Shown: positions 1 to 5,611 of the stretch, piece after piece | Numbering within the stretch: the first letter of the stretch is position 1 | How the letters are laid out: each line of letters begins with the position of its first letter | Assembly: GCA_036338025.1 (NCBI GenBank) | Contig: JAYZDB010000140.1 | Location: forward strand, 1-10,163 | Length of the DNA stretch: 10,163 nucleotides | Source of the DNA: JAYZDB01 sp036338025 | GTDB taxonomy: Bacteria > Planctomycetota > UBA1135 > UBA2386 | Direction of reading: 5' to 3' | Translations under genes and position numbers: made by a program | The notes under the pieces: model-generated | What the model saw: only the letters and a program-made list of their open reading frames with translations | What the model was told of the DNA's origin: nothing | The model's database searches: none

Positions 1-924
1 ATCGAAGCTGGTCACGCTCGCACTGCTGCCGGTATTCACGCGGGTGACCCGATTGTCCCAGGCGTGGCCGCGCAGGGCGGTGACGAACCGTACCTTGTTG
101 CGCGCCTCGGTATTGGCCACCCAGATTTCCTCGGTACCGGGCCGCAGGGCTGCACCGAAGTTGAGGGTGCCGACCGCCGAATAGCTCTTGCGGACCAGTT
201 GCGTGGCGGTGTCGATTTCGATCAGGTCGTAGTCCGGTAGCACGACGTCATGCTTGTTGATCCAGGTCGGATCTTCGCTGTCGATGATCAGGGCGACTTG
301 CGGCGGAGTCGGCAGATTCGGATTGACCGGCGGCGGTGGTGCCGGTGCATCTTCCAAAGGCAGGATCGTGGTCTCGTTGCCGGAACGGTGCACAACCACC
401 CACACGGTCTTGCCATCAGGACTCGCGACCAGATCGCGTGGCTCATCGCCAATGAGGTCGATGCGACCCAGGTCTTGGTGCGTTGCTGCGTCGAAGACCG
501 CGATTGCATCGCTGCCAGCCGCGGACACGAAAGCCTTGCCAGCTGCGAACGCCACGTCGGCGGGTTCATCGACGACGTGCAAGGTCGCCGTGACAACCCC
601 CCGGGTCGTGTCGACCACGCTGACGGAATCCGAGAGCTGGTTGACCACCCAGGCCTCGCCCTTGGTGCGGTGGCGCACACTCACCGGCTCGATGCCGACG
701 AACACTTCGCGTAGCAGGACCGGCTGCCCTGGCTGCGCGAGGGAATAGATTGCCAGTCGGTTGTCGGGGGTGTTGACAACCAGCAGACGCTGCCCGTCTG
801 CGGATACCGAAATCGGGTGGATCGACGGACTCTCGAAGTTTACGAATGCCTGGGCGTGGACCGGGACCGACACGCAGAGCAGTAGCGCGGACGCCAAACA
901 GGTGCGGAGACACTGGATCTGCAT
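1..924 (-). CDS. Exported YVTN/YncE-type beta-propeller protein (N-terminal part, runs off the window)
   Basis: Reading leftward from the ATG at 924, 308 codons stay open to the window edge, so the C-terminus is missing. Residues 1-25 form a Sec signal peptide: a short basic start, a hydrophobic core (LASALLLCVSVPV) and a likely signal-peptidase-I site at VHA/QA. Residues 30-190 hold YVTN-like blades, seen as recurring 'VSADGQRLLVVN', 'GEAWVVNQLSDSVSVVD' and 'ASPDGKTVWVV' units. A proline-rich linker (about 192-209, with PAPPPP) leads to a second propeller-like section with LPDYDLIEID, VGTLNFG and IWVANTEARN. From memory this two-part layout occurs in large periplasmic or secreted propeller proteins, some with further C-terminal domains. 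The ligand or enzyme activity is not evident. Beta-propellers usually serve binding or a lactonase/dehydrogenase-like role, and none can be assigned here. No good Shine-Dalgarno precedes the ATG, but no other start gives an intact signal peptide. The gene is separated by 246 nt from the dtd operon and is probably transcribed on its own. Confidence 0.88.
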   Translation of the reverse strand, partial: MQIQCLRTCLASALLLCVSVPVHAQAFVNFESPSIHPISVSADGQRLLVVNTPDNRLAIYSLAQPGQPVLLREVFVGIEPVSVRHRTKGEAWVVNQLSDSVSVVDTTRGVVTATLHVVDEPADVAFAAGKAFVSAAGSDAIAVFDAATHQDLGRIDLIGDEPRDLVASPDGKTVWVVVHRSGNETTILPLEDAPAPPPPVNPNLPTPPQVALIIDSEDPTWINKHDVVLPDYDLIEIDTATQLVRKSYSAVGTLNFGAALRPGTEEIWVANTEARNKVRFVTALRGHAWDNRVTRVNTGSSASVTSFD

Positions 925-959
925 GGTGTTGATCTGGGCAGGCAGGACGAGATGCCCAA

Positions 960-986
960 GTTATGGTATCCCGGGTCCCTTGCTAA
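960..986 (-). promoter_or_regulatory. Possible promoter of the beta-propeller gene
   Basis: On the minus strand TTAGCA (981-986) and CATAAC (960-965) resemble -35 and -10 boxes (4 of 6 matches each), but the 15 nt spacer is short. A transcript would start about 28 nt before the ATG at 924. A small perfect inverted repeat, CCCTT-GCT-AAGGG (977-989), overlaps the -35 box and could be an operator. This is pattern matching only. In a high-GC genome of unknown sigma-factor preference it is weak evidence. Confidence 0.2.
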
Positions 987-1079
987 GGGGCGGATTCGTT
1001 GCCGAGGTGGCAATAGTATCTGCCGGAAACTGCTGGGGTTTTGCCTATGTCGCGTTGCCCGTTTGATACCAGACGTGGG

Positions 1080-1140
1080 AAAAATGCGGCGTCCGATGAC
1101 CGTGCCTTGCTATCGGCGTTGCGACGCATCATCGGGCGTC
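1080..1140 (-). terminator. Candidate Rho-independent terminator of the coiled-coil/ppx/dtd operon
   Basis: About 30 nt past the dtd stop, the minus-strand RNA can fold two 12-nt arms (1129-1140 with 1088-1099). They contain a perfect 7-bp core (CCGATGA/TCATCGG) and two mismatches further out. Three nucleotides after the stem comes a run of five T residues (1084-1080). The loop is long (29 nt), which weakens the call. On the plus strand the same arms pair along all 12 positions if G-U pairs are allowed, but no plus-strand gene ends here. The rest of the 925-1170 gap shows no convincing gene. Confidence 0.35.
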
Positions 1141-1170
1141 CTTTGCAGATATGCCCGCGGCTGGGCGTCC

Positions 1171-1623
1171 CTACAGGATCCGGCCTTCCCGGGTGTCGAC
1201 CAGCAAGGTGACTGGACCCTCGTTTACCAACTCGACGTCCATGTGGGCGCCGAACGAACCTGTCGCGGTGGTGATTCCGGCGTCCTCCAACTGCTCGACG
1301 ACCCGCTGGTAGAGCGGTTCAGCCTGCTCGGGGTGCAGCGCCCGGGTGAAACTCGGTCGATTGCCCTTCCTGATATTGGCGGCGAGCGTGAATTGGCTGA
1401 TCACCAGGCAGCCGCCACCGACCTCGACGAGGCTACGGTCCATCGGTGTGTCGCCGGGGAAGAAACGCATCTTGGAGATCTTCTGGGCGGTTGCGTCGGC
1501 GTCAGCGAGGGCGTCGCCGTCTTCCACGCCGACCAGCAGGAGTGCACCCAGCCCGATCGACCCGACGACACAGCCGTCGACCGTCACACTCGCCCGAGCG
1601 ACGCGTTGGACTACCGTCTTCAT
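1171..1623 (-). CDS. dtd: D-aminoacyl-tRNA deacylase (DTD)
   Basis: The 150-residue protein matches the DTD family along its whole length. This cytoplasmic homodimer hydrolyses the ester of D-amino acids (and glycine) mischarged on tRNA and so guards translation quality. Family signatures seen are the start MKTVVQRVARASVTVDG, the active-site SQFTL (76-80) with AA and RPSF following, and the cross-subunit Gly-Pro motif NEGPVT (134-139). The usual length is about 145-150, so it is complete. A short extra tail (DTREGRIL) follows the conserved core. The start ATG overlaps the stop of the upstream phosphatase gene as ATGA (1620-1623) and has no strong Shine-Dalgarno, so translation is probably coupled to that gene. 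It is the last gene of a three-gene minus-strand operon. Confidence 0.97.
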   Translation of the reverse strand: MKTVVQRVARASVTVDGCVVGSIGLGALLLVGVEDGDALADADATAQKISKMRFFPGDTPMDRSLVEVGGGCLVISQFTLAANIRKGNRPSFTRALHPEQAEPLYQRVVEQLEDAGITTATGSFGAHMDVELVNEGPVTLLVDTREGRIL

Positions 1624-2564
1624 CGTGCTGGATTCCGCAGTTGTTCTACCAGAGCATCCTTGAGATCGACGTCCGGGACGAGGACCTCTGCGATGTCGGC
1701 GATCTTCGCAATGCAAACGGTTACCGCCGCCGCCGGTACGATGGTGTCCGCCCGGTCGGGCGGCAAGTCGAATTCGCTCATGCGTTGCGCGCAGGTGCGG
1801 TTGGCCAACAAGTCCAGCCACTCGGTAAGACGGTTGAGTTCGAGTAGTCGAATGCCGTCGCCAGCATCCAGGCTGGCGTCGTTCTTGCGCATCAGTCGCT
1901 CCAGGCTCACGAGGCTGCCGCCCGCCGCCCCGAACCTGTGCACTGGACCCGAGACCAGGGAGCGAATTTCGGCTTCGAAGTGCAAGATGCACTCGTTGAG
2001 TCGGGCTACGAAGCCTGGACCGTGCGGCGGACAATCAGTAGATGTTTCACGCAGCAGCCGCAGGGCGCCCAGGGGGTAGGATCCCCTGCCGGTTCGTTCG
2101 GACTCTGCATCCACAGTTACGATTTCGACGCTGCCGCCGCCGAGATCCAGCCAGAGGGATCGACCGCGCGATGCATCGATCCGGGTGCCCATCGCCGTGG
2201 CCAGCAGCTCTGCTTCGGCCTGACCCGAGATCACCGACAGCTCAATGCCCAACTCGTTGCGGATGCGAGCTACCAACTCCGGATGGTTGTGGGCCTCGCG
2301 GGTTGCCGAGGTGGCGATGGCGGTGACTCGTTGCACGCCCTGCGAGGCGAATTCCACCTGAAAACCCCGCAATGCCTCGAGCACGTCAGTCTGAAGCTCT
2401 TCGGAGATTATTCCGTGATCGAATACGTAGCTGCCCAGGCGTACTGGTGCTCGACGCTTGCTCAGGTGTTGGACCTCTGCACCCTGGACCGAGACGACAT
2501 ACATTCGGATCGCGTTGGAGCCGACGTCGATGATCCCGTGGGTGACCGAGTCTGGCCCCGGCAT
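1620..2564 (-). CDS. ppx: Ppx/GppA family phosphatase (short, single-module)
   Basis: The 314-residue protein has the ASKHA-fold pattern of exopolyphosphatase/pppGpp phosphohydrolase enzymes, which release phosphate from polyphosphate or convert pppGpp to ppGpp in the cytoplasm. Motifs in order are the phosphate loop IIDVGSNAIRM (11-21), ATSATREAHN (84-93), SGQAEA (113-118), DLGGGSVEI (140-148), YPLGALRL (163-170), FGAAGG (211-216) and RADTIVPAA (271-279). The family's SGxEEA is SGQAEA here. The second Glu (E117) is kept, and by recall this corresponds to the catalytic E121 of E. coli PPX. The late GLREG signature is replaced by DLKDAL. The C-terminal HD-like domain of the 500-residue enterobacterial enzymes is absent, as in many short Ppx proteins. 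Sequence alone cannot separate polyphosphate from pppGpp as substrate. The start overlaps the upstream stop as TGATG, and the end overlaps dtd by 4 nt. Confidence 0.92.
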   Translation of the reverse strand: MPGPDSVTHGIIDVGSNAIRMYVVSVQGAEVQHLSKRRAPVRLGSYVFDHGIISEELQTDVLEALRGFQVEFASQGVQRVTAIATSATREAHNHPELVARIRNELGIELSVISGQAEAELLATAMGTRIDASRGRSLWLDLGGGSVEIVTVDAESERTGRGSYPLGALRLLRETSTDCPPHGPGFVARLNECILHFEAEIRSLVSGPVHRFGAAGGSLVSLERLMRKNDASLDAGDGIRLLELNRLTEWLDLLANRTCAQRMSEFDLPPDRADTIVPAAAVTVCIAKIADIAEVLVPDVDLKDALVEQLRNPAR

Positions 2565-3400
2565 CAGATGTTGATGCGCCGGGTCGGGGTGGGGTTCTTG
2601 GCGCGGCGCCGCTTGCCCTGCTGGGCTTTCGACTGGTTGGTCGGCGCTACGCGGACCTTCCTGCGATCGCGAGCCTTCTTCTTGCTCTTGGGTGCCTTCG
2701 TGGACCCCTGGGCGCTGGTCAACTTCTGGCGCAGTTGCTTGAGTTTGGCGGCAAGATCGGCCTTGCGCTTGTTGGCCTGGGCCAGCAACCGGGCTTGTTT
2801 GCGGTTTTCGGCGATCAACATCGTGGTCTGGGACAAAGCTGACTCGGCTTTCGAGAGGCGGGCGTCGAGATCTTCTTCTGCGATGCGCAACCTGCTGCGG
2901 GTGGCCGCCAACAAGGTCTCCAGGTTCGCTGTCCGCTGCGTGGCTGTTGCCCGCGTCTTCAGGCGGGCTTCGGTCGCGGCCTGCGACTGCAAGGCGGATT
3001 CGGTCAGGGCCTTCTGAGCGGCGAGTTTCCGCGCTTGGGACTGCAGGCTGGCGGACAGCTTCAGATTCTCGCTGCTGGTTTCGGTGAGCGCTTTTTGCAA
3101 AGTGGCGAGGCGGGTCAGGGCAGCGGTCAGCTCTTCTTGTTGACGCCGCGCCGCCTCCGCGGTCGCCTGTTCCACGGCTTTGAGCTTGGCTTGCGGGGCT
3201 CTTGCTGCTGCCTTGCTGCCTGGGCTGAGCTTCTTTTTCAGGACGGCTTCCAAGCGGGTCAGACGTTCTTGGTAATTCCGGACGGCTTGCTCGAGATGGT
3301 CTCCCTTGCCCGGTTTCCCGGTGTCCTGTGCATTCGGGTGGGCGCAGGTTGTGCCGGCCGCTACCGCGACGAGCAGGAATTGGGTGACCGGACCTCGCAT
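2564..3400 (-). CDS. Exported coiled-coil protein with a highly basic C-terminal tail (function unknown)
   Basis: I do not recognise a named family. The chosen ATG at 3400 has an excellent Shine-Dalgarno (GGAGGG, 5 nt away) and gives 278 residues. An in-frame start further upstream (3589) lacks this and would bury the signal sequence. Residues 1-20 look like a signal peptide (hydrophobic FLLVAVAAG, then TTCA). The Cys is not in a good lipobox, so cleavage after CA is more likely than lipidation. Residues about 35-57 and 70-230 are rich in Ala, Leu, Lys, Arg, Glu and Gln with heptad-like spacing, suggesting a long alpha-helical coiled coil. The tail from 235 on has 18 Lys/Arg in 44 residues and a single acidic residue. 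It could bind an anionic partner such as cell-wall polymer, nucleic acid, LPS or polyphosphate, but this is inference. It is the first gene of the operon with ppx and dtd, coupled to ppx by TGATG. Confidence 0.85.
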   Translation of the reverse strand: MRGPVTQFLLVAVAAGTTCAHPNAQDTGKPGKGDHLEQAVRNYQERLTRLEAVLKKKLSPGSKAAARAPQAKLKAVEQATAEAARRQQEELTAALTRLATLQKALTETSSENLKLSASLQSQARKLAAQKALTESALQSQAATEARLKTRATATQRTANLETLLAATRSRLRIAEEDLDARLSKAESALSQTTMLIAENRKQARLLAQANKRKADLAAKLKQLRQKLTSAQGSTKAPKSKKKARDRRKVRVAPTNQSKAQQGKRRRAKNPTPTRRINI

Positions 3401-3544
3401 GACTTCCCTCCACAGGCTGATGTCTTGGACAGCGGTGCTTGCATCGCTACTGGTCGACGCTGCATGATCGCAGTCCACGGTCCCGGATTCTAGTCTCCGG
3501 ATCCAGGCTCGCCCACGCTTCGCTGACATGATTGTATTGCGACG
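3401..3544. promoter_or_regulatory. Divergent intergenic region between the coiled-coil/ppx/dtd operon and the TIM-barrel gene
   Basis: The two genes diverge from this 144-nt gap, so both promoters should lie here or overlap it. On the minus strand TAGAAT (3487-3492) is a good -10 match but has only a poor -35 (TGGGCG) 17 nt upstream. It sits inside a small inverted repeat, CCGGA-8nt-TCCGG (3483-3500), which could be an operator. For the plus-strand gene no convincing box or Shine-Dalgarno is seen. The AT-richer stretch TGATTGTATTG lies only a few nucleotides before its ATG, leaving a leaderless or very short-leader mRNA possible. Confidence 0.3.
3406..3411 (-). promoter_or_regulatory. Strong ribosome binding site deciding the coiled-coil protein start
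   Basis: The minus strand reads GGAGGG 5 nt before the ATG at 3400. It is among the best Shine-Dalgarno sequences in the window and fixes the start at the signal peptide rather than at the upstream in-frame ATGs. Confidence 0.75.
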
Positions 3545-4441
3545 ATGACGGTCGATCGGTATCTGGGAGCGGGCTTTGCCAGTGTGCATGGTCCGTCAGA
3601 CCCCAGGGCGATGCTGCTCTGGTCCTTGGATCATGGTTTTCACGGGCTCTTGCCGGCGCCATCGCCGCGGACCATCGACTGGGTTGCGCTACGACGCGCC
3701 AAGGAACAGTTGCCGTTCCGGTTCGGTGGTGTGCGGGTATCTGGCCTGCAGGATGCTGAGTCGCTGTCGGAGGCTGGCCTGGCATCCGTCGATCAGGCTG
3801 ACCAGAACGTCGCGCAGGCGGCGATTGCGCAAGCCGTGGCGTTGGCGCGCCGCTTGAACTGCGAGCGGATTTTGCTCGAACCAGGCGTGGTGCAGGTGCC
3901 CGGGGAGGTGGTCGCTGCGGATCTGGCCAGCGCATCTGCCAGTTGGACCCAGGAGGCGGCACGAACCCTGTCGGCCCGACGCAACGCACGCCTCGACGTG
4001 GCTCTGGACGCTGCTTGTCGATCCCTCCACCGACTCCACGCCCAACACCCCGACGTGGTCTTTTGTCTGACCCCTAGCCGTAACGTGCTTGGATTAGGTG
4101 ATTTCCGTGGTCTTGCTGCGATTTTCGAGGACCTTTCCCGCTGCGGAATCGCCTATTGGCACGATGCCACCGCGGCTTCCTGCCGTCAGCACTTCCTCGG
4201 TGAGGACCCGGGCGAGCTTCTTGAAGGATGCTCGAAATACTTACTAGGAATGACTTTAGGTGATTTTTGCGAAGGACAGAAATACCTTCCTCCGGGGGCC
4301 GGGGGTGTAGACTACCCGCTGCTTTCGGCCTATAGACGTCGGACAGCCAAGGGCTTTGCCGTGGCGGTCGAACTCGAACCGGGTGTAGATCCGGGGGAGT
4401 TGAGAGGGGTGCAAGCCTATCTCGACAAGTTTGGCCTCTAG
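3545..4441 (+). CDS. Xylose-isomerase-like TIM-barrel protein (COG1082 sugar phosphate isomerase/epimerase type) with substituted metal site
   Basis: The 298-residue protein fits the AP-endonuclease-2/sugar isomerase barrel pattern: strand motifs RILLEPG (108-114), VVFCLTP (171-177), IAYWHDATAA (202-211), LLGMTLGDF (233-241), LPPGAGGVDY (248-257) and FAVAVELEPG (271-280). Related barrels, as I recall them, read Glu-Asn/Pro after the third motif's strand, then WHD-T/V-GHA, then G-H-L-H-D...DH..PG.G.vD, then vvE. Here the Glu is Thr176, the GHA His is Ala, the HLHD histidines are Thr237 and Gly239, and the DH pair is replaced by Lys-Tyr (246-247). D207 and E276 remain. The fold looks kept while the divalent-metal centre looks dismantled, so isomerase activity is doubtful. 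The ATG at 3545 is the only start before an in-frame stop and has no clear Shine-Dalgarno. The gene heads a plus-strand group with the DHH phosphoesterase 65 nt downstream. No substrate can be assigned. Confidence 0.82.
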   Translation: MTVDRYLGAGFASVHGPSDPRAMLLWSLDHGFHGLLPAPSPRTIDWVALRRAKEQLPFRFGGVRVSGLQDAESLSEAGLASVDQADQNVAQAAIAQAVALARRLNCERILLEPGVVQVPGEVVAADLASASASWTQEAARTLSARRNARLDVALDAACRSLHRLHAQHPDVVFCLTPSRNVLGLGDFRGLAAIFEDLSRCGIAYWHDATAASCRQHFLGEDPGELLEGCSKYLLGMTLGDFCEGQKYLPPGAGGVDYPLLSAYRRRTAKGFAVAVELEPGVDPGELRGVQAYLDKFGL

Positions 4442-4494
4442 GTGGACCCTCGGCTTGGCCGAAGAGCCGTACAGCGATCGGGATGCCTCATCAC

Positions 4495-4501
4495 GGTGGG
4501 G
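4495..4501 (+). promoter_or_regulatory. Ribosome binding site of the DHH phosphoesterase
   Basis: GGTGGGG lies 5 nt before the ATG at 4507 and favours that start over the in-frame ATG at 4483, which has no comparable purine stretch. The extra eight residues from 4483 (MPHHGGDF) are also not family-like. Confidence 0.5.
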
Positions 4502-4506
4502 ACTTC

Positions 4507-5577
4507 ATGAGCCTACATCAAACGAAAGCCAAGCTGGTCGAGAGCAAGGCGGACGAGCTTTTTCGCCTGCTGGCGGGAACACGCAAACTCCTCCTGTTGA
4601 CCCATACGAATCCGGATCCGGATTCGTTGGGCAGTGCCGTCGGCCTCGCCCATCTCGCTGGCACCAAGTTCGGGGTCGAATGTGCATTTGGCCTGAGTGG
4701 CCGCATCATGCGAGCGGAGAACCAGGAGATGGTGAAGTGCCTCGATATTCCGCTCGCGCCGATGCGGGATGTGAACGTGGCTGGCTTCGATCGGCTGGCA
4801 GTAGTCGATACGCAGCCAGGTTTCGGGCATACGATTCTACCTGAGGGTCGCGACATCGACATCGTCATCGACCACCACGACGGTCCGGAAGCCACGCCTG
4901 AGACGCCTCCGGCATTTCGTGATGTGCGCACAGATGTTGGTGCTACCAGCAGCCTGGTGACTTCCTATCTGGTGGCGGCAGGCGTCGAGATCCCCGCGCA
5001 GGTTGCGACGGCGCTGTACTACGGAATCAAGACGGATACCGCCGACCTGTCGCGCAATGTCAGCGAGATCGACGAGTGTGCGTATGCACACCTCGCCACC
5101 CTCCTCGACCGTCAGAAGCTGGCAGCGATCAGTGCGCCGGCACTCCCGCCTGAGTATTTCTCCGCCCTGCGGCAAGCACTCAACAACGTACGCATCTACG
5201 AGAACCTCGTCCTGTGCTCGCTGGGCCGGATCAAGGCGCCAGAGATGGTGGCGGAAGTTGCGGACCTGCTGCTGCGGTTCGAACACAAGGACATGGTGTT
5301 CTGTGGCGGAGAGGTGAACAACACCTACTTCGTGTCCGTTCGGACGGAGTACGGCACCATTGATGCCATTAGCCTGATCCGAGATGCCCTGGCCGGCGAG
5401 GGTACCTTTGGCGGGCACGGGTCGGTTGCCGGTGGCAGTATCAAGCTGCCTGATGGTAGCGAGCGCACCCTCAAGCGCCTGGAACGTCGCCTCGAGCGCA
5501 ACATCCTGCGTAGCATGGGAGTTGAAGACCGTACCGTCAGCGGTCTCGGTGGCGCGTCGGAACTCGACTCCGACTAG
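4507..5577 (+). CDS. DHH/DHHA1 family phosphoesterase (NrnA-like)
   Basis: The 356-residue protein has the two-domain architecture of RecJ-like DHH phosphoesterases, Mn-dependent enzymes that cleave short oligonucleotides, cyclic-dinucleotide breakdown products or 3'-phosphoadenosine phosphate (pAp). DHH domain: HTNPDPDSLGSA (33-44, motif I), VVDT (99-102, motif II), the name-giving IDHH (121-124) and TDT (176-178, motif IV). The DHHA1 domain carries FGGHGSVAGGSIKL (301-314) for substrate binding. Motif I is the HxNPDPDS variant instead of HxxPDGDA, which I recall from DHH proteins of deltaproteobacteria-like bacteria. GRIMRAENQEMVK (65-77) is also typical of that subgroup. A short polar tail (about 343-356) is not conserved-looking. 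Nanornase/pAp phosphatase is the likeliest activity, but cyclic di-AMP or pGpG hydrolysis cannot be excluded. It lies between the TIM-barrel gene and the ThiD-like gene, all on the plus strand, probably co-transcribed. Confidence 0.93.
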   Translation: MSLHQTKAKLVESKADELFRLLAGTRKLLLLTHTNPDPDSLGSAVGLAHLAGTKFGVECAFGLSGRIMRAENQEMVKCLDIPLAPMRDVNVAGFDRLAVVDTQPGFGHTILPEGRDIDIVIDHHDGPEATPETPPAFRDVRTDVGATSSLVTSYLVAAGVEIPAQVATALYYGIKTDTADLSRNVSEIDECAYAHLATLLDRQKLAAISAPALPPEYFSALRQALNNVRIYENLVLCSLGRIKAPEMVAEVADLLLRFEHKDMVFCGGEVNNTYFVSVRTEYGTIDAISLIRDALAGEGTFGGHGSVAGGSIKLPDGSERTLKRLERRLERNILRSMGVEDRTVSGLGGASELDSD

Positions 5578-5578
5578 T

Positions 5579-5593
5579 CCTCGCTCGTCGAGG
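5579..5593 (+). other. Small hairpin overlapping the possible thiD-like ribosome binding site
   Basis: CCTCG-CTCGT-CGAGG forms a 5-bp stem with a 5-nt loop just after the DHH stop. No T-run follows, so it is not a convincing terminator. The right arm contains the GAGG of the only purine-rich stretch (GAGGGG, 5590-5595) before the GTG start at 5612. That stretch is about 16 nt from the start, further than usual. Confidence 0.25.
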
Positions 5594-5611
5594 GGCTAGA
5601 CTGGGATCCGC

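Noticed and set aside
250..748. Two overlapping plus-strand open frames of about 155-165 codons
   Set aside because: They are antisense to the propeller gene, whose signal peptide and repeated blades are clear on the minus strand.
1624..2034. N-terminal extension of dtd in the same frame
   Set aside because: DTD family homology begins exactly at MKTVVQ (ATG at 1623). The extension lies inside the phosphatase gene and is Arg/Ser rich without family similarity.
952..2079. A 375-codon plus-strand open frame
   Set aside because: It lies antisense to dtd and the phosphatase, both with strong family motifs, and its composition is that of a high-GC shadow frame.
2601..2720. Low-complexity Lys/Arg-rich coding as a possible eukaryotic-like histone-tail or nucleoid protein
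   Set aside because: The basic tail recalls H1-like proteins, but the N-terminal signal-like sequence and coiled coil do not fit a nucleoid protein, and no SPKK or AKKA repeats are present.
1938..3017. A 359-codon plus-strand open frame
   Set aside because: Antisense to the phosphatase and coiled-coil genes. Rich in Cys, Arg and Trp with no recognisable domain.
1620..3413. A 597-codon minus-strand open frame that would extend the phosphatase far upstream
   Set aside because: The upstream half reads the coiled-coil gene in another frame and looks like random Arg/Ser/Pro-rich sequence. The phosphatase homology starts at the ATG at 2564, which overlaps the previous stop.
3447..3989. A 180-codon minus-strand open frame opposite the TIM-barrel gene
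   Set aside because: Pro/Arg/Ser-rich shadow frame, with the barrel motifs lying on the plus strand.
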